Shown piece after piece: positions 35,295 to 44,826 of a stretch of 64,000 bases of DNA. The stretch is taken from contig JAFOEY010000032.1 of the NCBI GenBank assembly GCA_017387565.1, positions 1-64,000 of the forward strand, in the 5' to 3' direction. Position 1 is the first letter of the stretch. Every line of letters begins with the position of its first letter. A program made the position numbers and the translations under genes. The notes below the pieces were generated by a model. The model did not search any database. It was not told the DNA's origin and saw only the letters and a program-made list of their open reading frames with translations. The DNA is from Lachnospiraceae bacterium (GTDB lineage: Bacteria > Bacillota > Clostridia > Lachnospirales > Lachnospiraceae).

Positions 35295-36635
35295 ATGGCA
35301 GAAGATTTTGCTATCAAGGTGGAAAATGTAACAAAAGTATATAAATTGTATGATAAACCGATTGACCGTTTGAAGGAGTCTCTGGGGCTTTCCAAAAAGG
35401 TGCAGTGCCGTGAGCATTATGCTTTAAATGATGTTTCGTTTAATGTAAAGCGTGGTGAGACGGTCGGAATTATCGGTACCAATGGCTCCGGAAAATCCAC
35501 GATACTAAAAATTATCACGGGTGTGTTAAATCCCACTTCGGGCAATGTTATGGTAGATGGACGCATCTCTGCCCTGCTAGAGCTGGGAGCCGGATTTAAT
35601 CAGGAGTTTACCGGAATTGAAAATGTGTATCTCAATGGTACCATGAACGGTTTTAGCACAGAAGAGATAGATGCAAAATTAAATTCGATTTTGCAGTTTG
35701 CGGATATCGGAGATTTTGTTAACCAGCCGGTTAAGACGTATTCAAGCGGTATGTTTGTGCGTCTGGCATTTGCGGTTGCTATCAATATTGAACCTGAGAT
35801 TTTGATTGTAGATGAGGCTTTATCCGTTGGCGATGTCTTTTTTCAATCCAAATGTTATCACAAATTTGAAGAGTTTAAAGAGATGGGGAAGACGATCCTG
35901 ATAGTCAGTCATGATTTGAGCAGTATTGCAAAGTATTGTGATAAAGTTGTCTTTTTAAATCAGGGTGTCAAGATGGATGAAGGAGAGCCAAAGTATATCA
36001 TCGATGAATATAAAAAGGCCTTGGTGAAGCAATTGGGTGGCGTATCTGTCGATGATTTCGATTCAGAGAGTGCGGCTGATGCTTTATCCGGACAGGATGG
36101 AGAAAAGAAAGTTGCCATGCCTGATAAGCCGGGAGATGGTGCATCGAGTGTCAATCCTAATTTGTGGAAATCAAATTTACGTCTGAATCCCAAGGTGAAT
36201 GCTTACGGAAACGGTGCAGGTGAAATTGTGGATTTTGCGATTTTGGATGATTCCGGAAAGATTACGGATATCATTAACAAGGGTTCGGAATTCACCATCC
36301 GTATGAAGCTGCGTTATCACACACATTTAGAGCATCCGATTGCTGCATTTACCATCAAGGATTTAAAGGGAACCGATTTGTGCGGCACCAACACCATGTA
36401 TGAAAAGAATGACATCAAAAATGTCGAAGACGGAGACGAGGTTGTGGTTACCTTTACCCAGAAAATGGATTTGCAGGGTGGTGAATATCTTTTATCTTTA
36501 GGAACAACCGGCTATGTGGATGGAGAATATACGGTTTATCACAGGCTTTATGATGTCTGCAATATGACGGTTTTTTCGGATAAAAATACGGTTGGATTCT
36601 ATGACATGAATTCGGTTGTAAAAGTTGAGTATTAA
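35295..36635 (+). CDS. wzt: polysaccharide ABC exporter ATPase with Wzt-type C-terminal domain
   Basis: A 446-residue ATPase. Seen: Walker A IIGTNGSGKST near residue 59, LLELGAGFNQEFTG, signature YSSGMFVRLAFA, Walker B ILIVDEALSVGD and the switch His in VSHDLSS. After a variable linker (residues 240-295) comes a beta domain (from VNAYGNGAGEIVDFAI to FYDMNSVV) of the Wzt C-terminal type that in O8/O9a exporters recognises the modified end of the chain. Its presence together with the methyltransferase/kinase-like pair suggests export linked to chain termination. AGAGG precedes ATG 35295. Confidence 0.9.
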   Translation: MAEDFAIKVENVTKVYKLYDKPIDRLKESLGLSKKVQCREHYALNDVSFNVKRGETVGIIGTNGSGKSTILKIITGVLNPTSGNVMVDGRISALLELGAGFNQEFTGIENVYLNGTMNGFSTEEIDAKLNSILQFADIGDFVNQPVKTYSSGMFVRLAFAVAINIEPEILIVDEALSVGDVFFQSKCYHKFEEFKEMGKTILIVSHDLSSIAKYCDKVVFLNQGVKMDEGEPKYIIDEYKKALVKQLGGVSVDDFDSESAADALSGQDGEKKVAMPDKPGDGASSVNPNLWKSNLRLNPKVNAYGNGAGEIVDFAILDDSGKITDIINKGSEFTIRMKLRYHTHLEHPIAAFTIKDLKGTDLCGTNTMYEKNDIKNVEDGDEVVVTFTQKMDLQGGEYLLSLGTTGYVDGEYTVYHRLYDVCNMTVFSDKNTVGFYDMNSVVKVEY

Positions 36636-36657
36636 TATAGATTAAAAAAAAGAAAAG

Positions 36658-36693
36658 TCTGCAAAGCATATTTGTATGAATATGTTTTGCAGA
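36658..36693 (+). terminator. hairpin terminator after wzt
   Basis: TCTGCAAAGCATATT and AATATGTTTTGCAGA form a 15-bp stem with one G-T pair and a six-base loop. It lies 23 bases after the wzt stop and just after an A-rich run, so it could work in both directions. The following T tract is weak (TTTATGCG). Confidence 0.7.
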
Positions 36694-36719
36694 TTTATGC
36701 GTTTACGCGGCAAAAATCA

Positions 36720-36745
36720 TTTTTTCAGACATATGTCCGAAAAAA
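36720..36745. promoter_or_regulatory. palindrome upstream of rfbC
   Basis: TTTTTTC, A, GACATATGTC, C, GAAAAAA: a perfect 10-base palindrome flanked by matching T7/A7-type arms with a single mismatch. It lies 20 bases upstream of a possible -35 element of rfbC and so could be a protein-binding site or a second transcript end. No known operator is recognised. Confidence 0.4.
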
Positions 36746-36765
36746 TCAGGTATAGCATTTATCGG

Positions 36766-36794
36766 TTTACGAATAGTACATTTTTTGGTAAAAT
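36766..36794 (+). promoter_or_regulatory. candidate promoter of rfbC
   Basis: TTTACG at 36766-36771 and TAAAAT at 36789-36794 with a 17-base spacer, and TGG before the -10 box as in extended -10 promoters. It is about 75 bases before the rfbC start, in the only gap between the ABC exporter and rfbC. Confidence 0.5.
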
Positions 36795-36868
36795 AAATTT
36801 AATTGTGGGACAAAATACCTTTTGTCCCCAACATTATATATATTGTTAGCTTTCAGGAGGATATAGAG

Positions 36869-37432
36869 ATGGGAAAAATCACAGTAGAGACTTGTGAAAT
36901 CGAAGGTTTAAAGGTTATTACGCCTACTGTTTTCGGTGATGAAAGAGGATATTTCATGGAGACTTACAACTACAACGATTTCAAAGAAGCCGGAATCGAT
37001 GTTCAGTTTGTCCAAGACAATCAGTCCGCATCTAAAAAGGGCGTTTTAAGAGGTCTTCATTTTCAGATTAATTTTCCTCAGGACAAATTGGTAAGAGTTG
37101 TCAGTGGGGAAGTTTTTGATGTCGCTGTGGATTTAAGAGAAGGCTCTAAAACATTTGGTAAATGGTATGGTGTAAAATTATCGGCAGAGAATAAAAAGCA
37201 ATTTTTTATTCCCAAAAATTTTGCTCATGGATTTATTGTTCTTTCTGATTATGCCGAGTTTGCATACAAATGTACTGATTTTTATCATCCCAATGACGAG
37301 GGTGGCCTGTTGTGGTCGGATCCCGGAATTGGTGTGGAATGGCCGATGCCTGAGGGAATGACCGAAAAGGATTTGATTATTTCCGACAAGGATCAGAAAT
37401 GGAGCGGAATCGACAGCTATAAAAAGGCATAA
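36869..37432 (+). CDS. rfbC: dTDP-4-dehydrorhamnose 3,5-epimerase
   Basis: A 187-residue cupin enzyme. Seen: VITPTVFGDERGYFMETYN, FVQDNQSASKKGVLRGLHFQ with the catalytic His, KLVRVVSGEVFDVAVDLR, and KNFAHGFIVLSDYAEFAYKC. The length is normal. CAGGAGG at 36854-36860 sets ATG 36869. It is a monocistron or the first gene of an O-acylation operon, because the MBOAT gene starts 26 bases later. Confidence 0.95.
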   Translation: MGKITVETCEIEGLKVITPTVFGDERGYFMETYNYNDFKEAGIDVQFVQDNQSASKKGVLRGLHFQINFPQDKLVRVVSGEVFDVAVDLREGSKTFGKWYGVKLSAENKKQFFIPKNFAHGFIVLSDYAEFAYKCTDFYHPNDEGGLLWSDPGIGVEWPMPEGMTEKDLIISDKDQKWSGIDSYKKA

Positions 37433-37458
37433 GACAACAAAGATAAAGGTATACTATC

Positions 37459-38871
37459 ATGGTTTTTTCATCAGAGATTTTTCTCTTTTGCTTTCTGCCT
37501 GTAACCATATTGGGTTATTATCTGATTAACCAAAGATTGCGCAATATCTTCTTGCTGATTATGTCTCTGGCATTTTATGCATGGGGAGAACCGAAGTTTT
37601 TCCCGATTTTGGTTTTATCGATTTTTGCCAATTATGGATTTGGTCTGTTAGCGGACAGGTATCGTGAAAAGTCATATATCAAATGGATACTTGCATTAAT
37701 GGTAGTTTTTAATCTCTCCATTATGTTTGTTTTTAAGTATCTCGATTTTACAATTACAAATATTAACCGGATTGCCGGTTCACAGGTATTGGCATTGCGC
37801 AATATTGCGCTGCCGATTGGTATTTCGTTTTTTACCTTTCAGGCGATGTCTTATGTCATTGACGTCTATCGTGGAGAGCAGGTACAGAAAAATCCTCTGA
37901 ATGTCGGATTGTATATTACATTTTTTCCACAGCTGATCGCCGGACCGATTGTGCGTTATGAGACGGTCGCAAGAGAAATATCGCAAAGAAAAGAATCAGT
38001 ACACGATTTTTCAACCGGCCTTCAGCGTTTCTGCTGTGGACTTGCCAAGAAAGTGATTTTAGCCAACAATCTGGCTGTTATTGCGGATAAGGTCTTTGAT
38101 GCCGCAGATATGTCCGGTTATTCTGCGAGTATATTCTGGTTAGGCTCCATTGCCTATACATTGCAGATTTATTTTGACTTTTCGGGATATTCCGATATGG
38201 CAATCGGATTGGGTAAAATGTTTGGTTTTCATTTTAATGAAAACTTTAATTACCCTTATACTGCTTCGAGCATTACTGATTTTTGGCGCAAATGGCATAT
38301 TTCCCTGAGTTCATGGTTTCGTGATTATGTCTATATCCCTTTGGGCGGATCGCGTTGCGCAAAATGGAAAAATTACCGCAATCTGGCCTGTGTATGGATC
38401 CTGACCGGTATCTGGCACGGTGCCAACTGGACATTTATTCTGTGGGGAATTTTATATTTGGTTTTGCTGGTGATAGAAAAATCTACACCGATTTTAACAT
38501 GGATTAAAAAATCCCGTATCGTTGCAGTTGTGTATCGCATTTTTACACTTCTTTGCGTTAATTTCGCATGGGTATTGTTCCGGGCAGAATCGTTGTCCAA
38601 AGCAAAAGCTTTTTTGGTTTCAATGTTCGGCGTGGGAAATTTGAGCTTTCATAATCTGTTGGGAAGCTATATGTGGAGAGATGCTGCAGTTTTGTTACTG
38701 GTAGCGGTTGTTTTGTCATGTCCCATCAAGCGTTTGTTTGAAAAAGCGTTACAAAATAAGCCGATGGCTTTTCAAATCATTCAGACAGTGGGAAGTATGT
38801 TTTTGCTGATTTTGAGCATTGCATATATGGTCAGAACCTCATATGATCCGTTTATTTATTTTAATTTCTAG
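37459..38871 (+). CDS. MBOAT-family O-acyltransferase (AlgI-like)
   Basis: A 470-residue membrane protein with about 10-12 helices. Seen: LFCFLPVTILGYYLI at the start, LPIGISFFTFQAMSYVIDVY, FFPQLIAGPIVRY, the conserved SITDFWRKWHISLSSWFRDY, IPLGGSR and the catalytic histidine in GIWHGANWTFILWG. AlgI/DltB-type enzymes pass an acyl (often acetyl) group across the membrane to a glycan. The next gene is an AlgJ-like partner. Confidence 0.9.
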   Translation: MVFSSEIFLFCFLPVTILGYYLINQRLRNIFLLIMSLAFYAWGEPKFFPILVLSIFANYGFGLLADRYREKSYIKWILALMVVFNLSIMFVFKYLDFTITNINRIAGSQVLALRNIALPIGISFFTFQAMSYVIDVYRGEQVQKNPLNVGLYITFFPQLIAGPIVRYETVAREISQRKESVHDFSTGLQRFCCGLAKKVILANNLAVIADKVFDAADMSGYSASIFWLGSIAYTLQIYFDFSGYSDMAIGLGKMFGFHFNENFNYPYTASSITDFWRKWHISLSSWFRDYVYIPLGGSRCAKWKNYRNLACVWILTGIWHGANWTFILWGILYLVLLVIEKSTPILTWIKKSRIVAVVYRIFTLLCVNFAWVLFRAESLSKAKAFLVSMFGVGNLSFHNLLGSYMWRDAAVLLLVAVVLSCPIKRLFEKALQNKPMAFQIIQTVGSMFLLILSIAYMVRTSYDPFIYFNF

Positions 38872-38900
38872 TTACCTTGCTGTTGGCAGAATACAAATGA

Positions 38901-40079
38901 GTGAAAGATGAGATAGTGATTTTGAAAGAAAGAAAATCGGTTTATTATTTACAAATTGCAGAAATCATTCTTTTTGTTGGGATACTTACCTTTTTTATGG
39001 CAAAGACGGCCCCTAAGGTGCTACATAAAGCAATGAATGATTATGAATCCGCGGAATTTGCAGGATGGTCCAATGAACTTCCACAATTGCAGTCTCATTT
39101 CAAGGAAAATCTTGTACTGAAAAATGATTTGACGGATTTTGCGAGTGTTTTCGATGTGGCATTTGCCCGTATTTTTACAGACAACTATAATTATCTGAAA
39201 GATACAAACGGGATTGTGTATCATTTGAGAAATGATATTACGGAGCCGGAGTGGCTTGATGATATTGTGCGGATACAAGCGTATGTCGATGAAAATCAAT
39301 TGGATACGAAGCTTGTATATGTGCAAAACCCACTGCGAATTGATACTGCTGTGCATTATCGTCCTCACGAGTTTACCAATGTGGATGAATATAAAGAACG
39401 TGCCAAATACATTCTGGATGCCGGTGGCGTGGATATTCTCAACATCGAAGGGCAGCCTGATACCTATTTTATCACGGATATGCATGCTACGACGGATGCT
39501 CAGGTCGATGCGATGCGTCAGATTGTGGAGTATCTGGAAACTCAAAAAGGATTGCAGTTCCGTTATAAGGATTTGCTGGATATCCAAAATCCTGATTTGT
39601 ATGAAAAAAGCAGTTATCGTTTTATAGGTGGGTACTGTAGAAGCATTGGCGGATATTATACACAAAAAGATACGTTTAATCTGTATCTGCCTCTTTTTTC
39701 TACGGATTATGTGATTGATTTTAAGAATACAGGCGTTCAGGTTACCGGAAACTTTGCGGATGCACTGGTCCGTATACCGGAAGAATATGATTCTTATTCC
39801 TATTGGATTACGAATATGGCATATTACGGACAAAGTGTCTACAGTATTAAAAATACGACAATGGAAGGCGAACCGAAGGTTCTGATAATAATGGATTCGG
39901 CTCCTATGACAGGCATTTGTTATCTGTCTGCAATCTGTAGCGAAGTCTGTGTTTATGATCCGCGCTTTTCCGAAGGTGATTCGGATAGAGTATGGTTAAA
40001 AGAACATCTTAATGATTACGATGTGGTTCTTTTTGATACATTGGAAAACAGTATGGATGATCAAAATATTTTTGATTAA
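38901..40079 (+). CDS. AlgJ/DltD-like extracellular partner of the acyltransferase
   Basis: A 392-residue protein with one N-terminal helix (residues 17-37) and an outside domain. YFITDMHATTDAQ resembles the Asp/His catalytic motif of AlgJ/AlgX SGNH-like esterases, and IIMDSAPMTG is at the place of the nucleophile Gly-Asp-Ser motif but lacks its glycine. Following an MBOAT gene by 29 bases, it most probably transfers the acyl group to the polysaccharide outside the cell (inference). The start is uncertain; GTG 38901 has no clear ribosome site and GTG 38916 is an alternative. Confidence 0.65.
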   Translation: MKDEIVILKERKSVYYLQIAEIILFVGILTFFMAKTAPKVLHKAMNDYESAEFAGWSNELPQLQSHFKENLVLKNDLTDFASVFDVAFARIFTDNYNYLKDTNGIVYHLRNDITEPEWLDDIVRIQAYVDENQLDTKLVYVQNPLRIDTAVHYRPHEFTNVDEYKERAKYILDAGGVDILNIEGQPDTYFITDMHATTDAQVDAMRQIVEYLETQKGLQFRYKDLLDIQNPDLYEKSSYRFIGGYCRSIGGYYTQKDTFNLYLPLFSTDYVIDFKNTGVQVTGNFADALVRIPEEYDSYSYWITNMAYYGQSVYSIKNTTMEGEPKVLIIMDSAPMTGICYLSAICSEVCVYDPRFSEGDSDRVWLKEHLNDYDVVLFDTLENSMDDQNIFD

Positions 40080-40137
40080 ATTCTGCTGAGTTTAAGCAGG
40101 TATTTAATAGAATATAAAATGTGAAAGGAAGGAAAGA

Positions 40138-42330
40138 ATGAGAAAGAAAATTATAACAAAAAGCTTTATGGCTATTGCATTATCTGTTGTCATGACCGTG
40201 TCTGTCGCTGGTGCGGTTTTTGCAGAAACCATGCCGCAGACGGAAGATTCTCTGAGCGAAAATACACTGACTACAGAAAATGAGATGATTCCGGAAGATG
40301 CAGCACTACAGACCTATAACGGTATTCCGACAGCGGGAGCTCCCGCTTCCGATATGAATTGTAGTTTTGAGTATATGAACAATTCATGGATGCCTGCGGT
40401 TGGATATGCACCTATTGCAAGTGATTATAATACGACCGATGCATTTAAAAAGACAACGACCAAAAAAGGTGTGCAGAGTTTGGGAGATGTGGATGCGACT
40501 AATTGGAACGGTTCCCAGCATACCCTGTACAATGTAAGAATTACAGATTATTTCTGGTCTCCTTCATCCGGACAGGGAAAAATGAGATGGGATTACAACG
40601 GTAATGCATATTATTACAATGTAAGTACTGTATTTGCCTTAATTCAGTTTGTACAGACGGCCAATAAAAATGGTATTACAGTCAATCTGCAGATGGAGGT
40701 TCCCTATAAAGAGGGAATGGAGATTTTAATTGATCCGACTGCACTTGCCAACAGAGGCAGTTCCGCATCAGAGTATTATGCTCCCAATACAGGTGAAGGT
40801 GCCAGATATTTTGATGCTTTCTTTGCTATGATGACAGATATCTTTTCACGTTCTAACTGTCATGTGGATAACTGGATTCTCGGAAACGAGGTTAATGCTC
40901 CCAATTCATGGCATTTTTCAGGAAGTGTTGATACCAACTACAATGTAAATCTGTATACAAAGACTTATTTGCAGCTTTACAATGCTGTTCGTGCCCGTTC
41001 TTCTGTAGCGCGTGTCAGTGTGTGTCTGGATCACAGCTGGCAGCATGATGATTTGGGCAGAGCAATTACAACCAAAGATTATTTGAATACTTTCAACATG
41101 GCATTAGTGGGTACACCGGCAGCATCTGACTGGTGTATCGCATATCATATGTATCCTTCCATTCTGGCAGAACCGGACATCTGGGCTGTTAATGCACATG
41201 TTACAGAGGTGGATTTGAACCCCAAGAGTACCGATGCAAGACTGGTTGATGGATATAATTATCATATTTTTACGGATTATGTAAAAAATACATTTGGAAC
41301 ATCTCATCGTATCATGTGTACAGAGGAAGGCTTCTCTGATGTGTTTGGTGATGATGTACAGGCTGCATCACTGGCATTATCTTACTATGCAGCTAAGTAT
41401 GACAGTATGACGGATTGTTTTATTCTGGCTTGCAAGAATGCGGGTGCCGGAGTCAATTTTGATATTCGTGGCAAATTGGCAGAAAGTGTTTATTTGCATC
41501 TGGATGATAATCAGTCTTATGTAGAATCGGTTACTCTGCCTGTAATTGGAGTAAATTCTTATTCTGAAATTGTTCCGGGCTATGGAAGAGTGGTAGATGA
41601 AACAAAAATCAGAGCATTCGTAACACGTATTTATCAGTTAGCATTAAAGAGAACTCCGGATGCAGGAGGTATCGATTATTGGACAAATGAATTGGCATCC
41701 GGCAATATGACCGGTGCTGAGGTGGCAGGTGGTTTCTTCTTTAGTGATGAGATGAAACTGAAGAATTTATCCGAAGAGGAATTTTTAGATATCTGCTATA
41801 CGGTTATGATGGATCGTGAAGGTGATGAAGGCGGAATAGCTTACTGGTTAAAGACCATGGAAGATGGATTTGGTAAAGAGGGCGTATTCAATGATTTCTG
41901 TCAGTCTAAAGAGTTTGGCATAATTTGTAATTCATATGGTATTACAGCCGGAACATATCCTGTTACCGGTAGAAGCCGTAATATGGGACTTTCCGGATTT
42001 ATGTCCAGATTGTACACCAAGGCACTTGGAAGACCTTATGATGAAGGCGGTATGGATTACTGGTGTGAAGAAATTAGTCAGGGTAACTATACTTTAATGC
42101 AGGTTTCCACAGAGCAGTTCTTCCACTCTAAAGAATTTCAGCAAAAAGGTCTGAATAATGAAGAATACGTAAAGGTATTATACAGAACATTTTTCGACCG
42201 AGAATATGACAAAGAAGGACTGGATTACTGGTTGGGTCAGTTGGCTGCAGGAAAAGACAGAGACTACGTCTTAAATGAATTTGCTAATTCCAAGGAATTT
42301 GCACAGGTAAAAGCTGCCTATGGCTTATAA
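40138..42330 (+). CDS. secreted glycosidase-like protein (DUF5722-like) with DUF4214 repeats
   Basis: A 730-residue secreted protein. A signal peptide (basic start, hydrophobic ALSVVMTVSVAGAVFA, cut near residue 30) precedes a TIM-barrel-like domain, about residues 60-475, with NWILGNEVNAPNSWHF and IMCTEEGFSD, the positions of the two glutamates in clan-A glycosidases. Residues about 490-730 contain four half-repeats of DUF4214 type (YQLALKRTPDAGGIDYWTNE; YTKALGRPYDEGGMDYWCEE and others). It probably trims or binds surface glycan outside the cell (inference). GAAAGGAAGG precedes ATG 40138. Confidence 0.75.
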   Translation: MRKKIITKSFMAIALSVVMTVSVAGAVFAETMPQTEDSLSENTLTTENEMIPEDAALQTYNGIPTAGAPASDMNCSFEYMNNSWMPAVGYAPIASDYNTTDAFKKTTTKKGVQSLGDVDATNWNGSQHTLYNVRITDYFWSPSSGQGKMRWDYNGNAYYYNVSTVFALIQFVQTANKNGITVNLQMEVPYKEGMEILIDPTALANRGSSASEYYAPNTGEGARYFDAFFAMMTDIFSRSNCHVDNWILGNEVNAPNSWHFSGSVDTNYNVNLYTKTYLQLYNAVRARSSVARVSVCLDHSWQHDDLGRAITTKDYLNTFNMALVGTPAASDWCIAYHMYPSILAEPDIWAVNAHVTEVDLNPKSTDARLVDGYNYHIFTDYVKNTFGTSHRIMCTEEGFSDVFGDDVQAASLALSYYAAKYDSMTDCFILACKNAGAGVNFDIRGKLAESVYLHLDDNQSYVESVTLPVIGVNSYSEIVPGYGRVVDETKIRAFVTRIYQLALKRTPDAGGIDYWTNELASGNMTGAEVAGGFFFSDEMKLKNLSEEEFLDICYTVMMDREGDEGGIAYWLKTMEDGFGKEGVFNDFCQSKEFGIICNSYGITAGTYPVTGRSRNMGLSGFMSRLYTKALGRPYDEGGMDYWCEEISQGNYTLMQVSTEQFFHSKEFQQKGLNNEEYVKVLYRTFFDREYDKEGLDYWLGQLAAGKDRDYVLNEFANSKEFAQVKAAYGL

Positions 42331-42414
42331 ATAGCAGTATGAAAAACGGCTCGTGATTTATATTTTGAATATGGGCTGTGGACGGAATGAAAATAGTATT
42401 AATGAATTGTAAAG

Positions 42415-42447
42415 CCTGTCTGTGCGTTGAGGGCATAGACAGGTTTT
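42415..42447 (+). terminator. terminator-like hairpin before the next GT2
   Basis: CCTGTCTGTGC and GCATAGACAGG form an 11-bp stem with one G-T pair, loop GTTGAGG, then TTTT. It ends 18 bases before the next start codon, so it may end the secreted-protein transcript or attenuate the GT2 gene. Confidence 0.6.
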
Positions 42448-42465
42448 CAATGTTCGAGGTGGATT

Positions 42466-44739
42466 TTGGCTAATCCGGTTAAAAAGATTATTTTTGATTA
42501 TCAATTGAATAGAAGTCATAAACGGTATGAGAGTCGCCTGCAAAATCTCAGTGACCCCTATCAGATGTGGATTGAAACGGTGGAAAATAAAAAAATTGGA
42601 GAAAAGCAGGATGCCTGTGGGAAGGTAAAAATTCTACAGATGGATTTGGATGCGTTTGTCTCACTGTTTTCAAACGGCGTTGCAGAAAGTAACGGAATTG
42701 CAGAAAATAACGGAATTGAAGAAAATGCAGAAATCTTAGATTCATGGATTGCCGTGCGACTTTTGGAAGGGCAGATTCGTATGCCATCACCGGATTACGA
42801 AAGCATTTTTGGGGAAAACTCACAATGTGCTCTGGTATATGCAGATGAAGATATGACAGATCTAAATTCCGGCAGAAGATACGGCGCATGGATGAAACCG
42901 AATGTAAGTCCGGACACACTATGGTCTTTCTTTTATATGGGAAGTTTGCTGTTTTTCAATGGGACATATTTAAAAGCATATTTGAAATCCGACTTTGCTC
43001 CTGCTGCAAAGATGGAAGGCGAGATGGATTTAAAAGTTCCAGTGAATGCAAATATTTCAATGGATTCAGAAAGACAAATTCTTTATGATTTTTTGTTCCG
43101 CTTTTCGGAATATATAGAAGCAAATGGTCTGAATATCACACATATTCCACAGGTTCTTTTTCACGGACAGGGGGATGAATGGCAGCCGGAGGACCCCAAA
43201 AAACCAGAAGTGGTAAATAAGAGAGCCTATTGGGGATATGAACCGGTATATGATAAAGTAAAGCAGGATGCCATGAAAAGACGTGGTTTATCCGGTTTCA
43301 TGCAGCATAGATCCTTTTGTGGACGGGAATATTCTGTTCCGATTTTTACTATAAGTGAAAATAGTCAAAATGCTGTCTCCAAAAAACAAAGTAGTGAAAT
43401 AATAAATGCTGAAAATACAATTGGCGAAAATGCAAATGCCGATAATACGATTAGTGAAAAAATGAATGGATTCCCCCGAGTATCTGTCATTATTCCTTCT
43501 AAGGACAATGTGGATGTCCTTACCACCTGCTTAAAAAGTCTGGCAGAAAAGACGGAGTATCCGAATTATGAAATTATACTGGTCGATAATGGTAGCTGTG
43601 CGGAGAATCAAAAACGGATCATGGCATTAAAAGAAAGTATCGGTTTTGAATATATATATGAGCCCATGGATTTTAATTTTTCAAAAATGTGTAACCTTGG
43701 CGTTGCGAATTCAAAGGGCGATTATATTTTATTGCTGAATGATGATATGGAAATTATTTCCTCCGATTGGTTGTCTGTTATGGTGGGACAGGCCTCCTTA
43801 CCCCATGTCGGAGCGGTCGGGGCAAAACTGTTATACCCGGATACGGATCTGATACAACATGCGGGAATTACCAATTTGTGGGTAGGTCCCGCGCATAAGC
43901 TGCTAAAAGAACATGATAATACAGACTATTATTATGGGAGAAATGTCCTTCCCTATGATATGATTGGAGTGACTGCAGCTTGTCTGTTGGTTTCAAGAAA
44001 TAAATATTTCGAGGCAGGAGGTTTCTGCGAAAAAATCGCAATTTCCTATAACGATGTGGATTTTTGTTTTTCTCTGTATGATTGTGGGTATTACAATGTG
44101 ATTCGCAATGATGTGGTATTGTATCATCATGAATCCGTCAGTCGCGGAGATGATGCCTTAAGTGAGGAAAAATGGGACCGGCTTTTGCATGAAAAAGATA
44201 TTTGTTATGGCAGACATCCGTCAATAAAGGGAAAAGATCCTTTTTACAGTCCCAATCTGGCCGGATTTAAGCATAAGTATTTTTGCAGTTTTTTATATCC
44301 TTATGAGCAAAGACTTTCTTTTAATAAACCACTTTCTTTTAATCGTGAAATCAAGGAAGAATGGCATAATAATTGCGTGACGGTTACCATAGAACATGTC
44401 CGTCTGGAAAGAAAACTGGACTTAGAAGATGAAAAGGATGTATATTGGATAGAGGGCTGGGCATATGTGCTTGGAATGGATTCTTCCCGTTACGAAAAAA
44501 AACTTTTACTGACAGATGAAGTGGGACAGACGATTTCTGTTGTTCCCTTTGAACGCTACAGACCTGACGTTGTGGAAATTTTGCCGGAACAGACAAATGT
44601 GGCATTGTCCGGATTTTCATGTCGGATTAAACGTGAGGATTTAAAAGCCGGGGAATATAGGATTGCCATTTTTTTGAAAGATACATGTTCAAGACAGAGA
44701 TTGTATAAGGAATGTGACGAGAGACTGGTGGTAGAATGA
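42466..44739 (+). CDS. GT2 family glycosyltransferase, large
   Basis: A 757-residue protein. The catalytic GT2 domain is at about residues 340-590: SVIIPSKDNVDVLTTC, ILVDNGSCAENQ, LLLNDDMEIISSDW with the DXD-like motif, GAVGAKLLYPD, IQHAGI and the family YNDVDFCFSLYDCGY. An N-terminal region of 330 residues resembles an inactive or divergent GT2 half (CALVYADEDMTDLNSG), and a C-terminal beta domain follows. A low-complexity insert sits at residues 65-90. The start is TTG 42466 after GAGGTGG. It is typical of rhamnosyl- or other transferases of polymer loci. Confidence 0.85.
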   Translation: MANPVKKIIFDYQLNRSHKRYESRLQNLSDPYQMWIETVENKKIGEKQDACGKVKILQMDLDAFVSLFSNGVAESNGIAENNGIEENAEILDSWIAVRLLEGQIRMPSPDYESIFGENSQCALVYADEDMTDLNSGRRYGAWMKPNVSPDTLWSFFYMGSLLFFNGTYLKAYLKSDFAPAAKMEGEMDLKVPVNANISMDSERQILYDFLFRFSEYIEANGLNITHIPQVLFHGQGDEWQPEDPKKPEVVNKRAYWGYEPVYDKVKQDAMKRRGLSGFMQHRSFCGREYSVPIFTISENSQNAVSKKQSSEIINAENTIGENANADNTISEKMNGFPRVSVIIPSKDNVDVLTTCLKSLAEKTEYPNYEIILVDNGSCAENQKRIMALKESIGFEYIYEPMDFNFSKMCNLGVANSKGDYILLLNDDMEIISSDWLSVMVGQASLPHVGAVGAKLLYPDTDLIQHAGITNLWVGPAHKLLKEHDNTDYYYGRNVLPYDMIGVTAACLLVSRNKYFEAGGFCEKIAISYNDVDFCFSLYDCGYYNVIRNDVVLYHHESVSRGDDALSEEKWDRLLHEKDICYGRHPSIKGKDPFYSPNLAGFKHKYFCSFLYPYEQRLSFNKPLSFNREIKEEWHNNCVTVTIEHVRLERKLDLEDEKDVYWIEGWAYVLGMDSSRYEKKLLLTDEVGQTISVVPFERYRPDVVEILPEQTNVALSGFSCRIKREDLKAGEYRIAIFLKDTCSRQRLYKECDERLVVE

Positions 44740-44826
44740 AAACGACAACCGCTTTAAACAAAATGTCTTATATGCGATAAAAAATAGCGTTTATGGGAAA
44801 ATAAGATAAAAATAATTGATAGGAAA

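Noticed and set aside
39021-39833. 270-codon minus-strand frame
   Set aside because: It is the complement of the AlgJ-like gene, has no ribosome site and no recognisable protein; typical antisense shadow.
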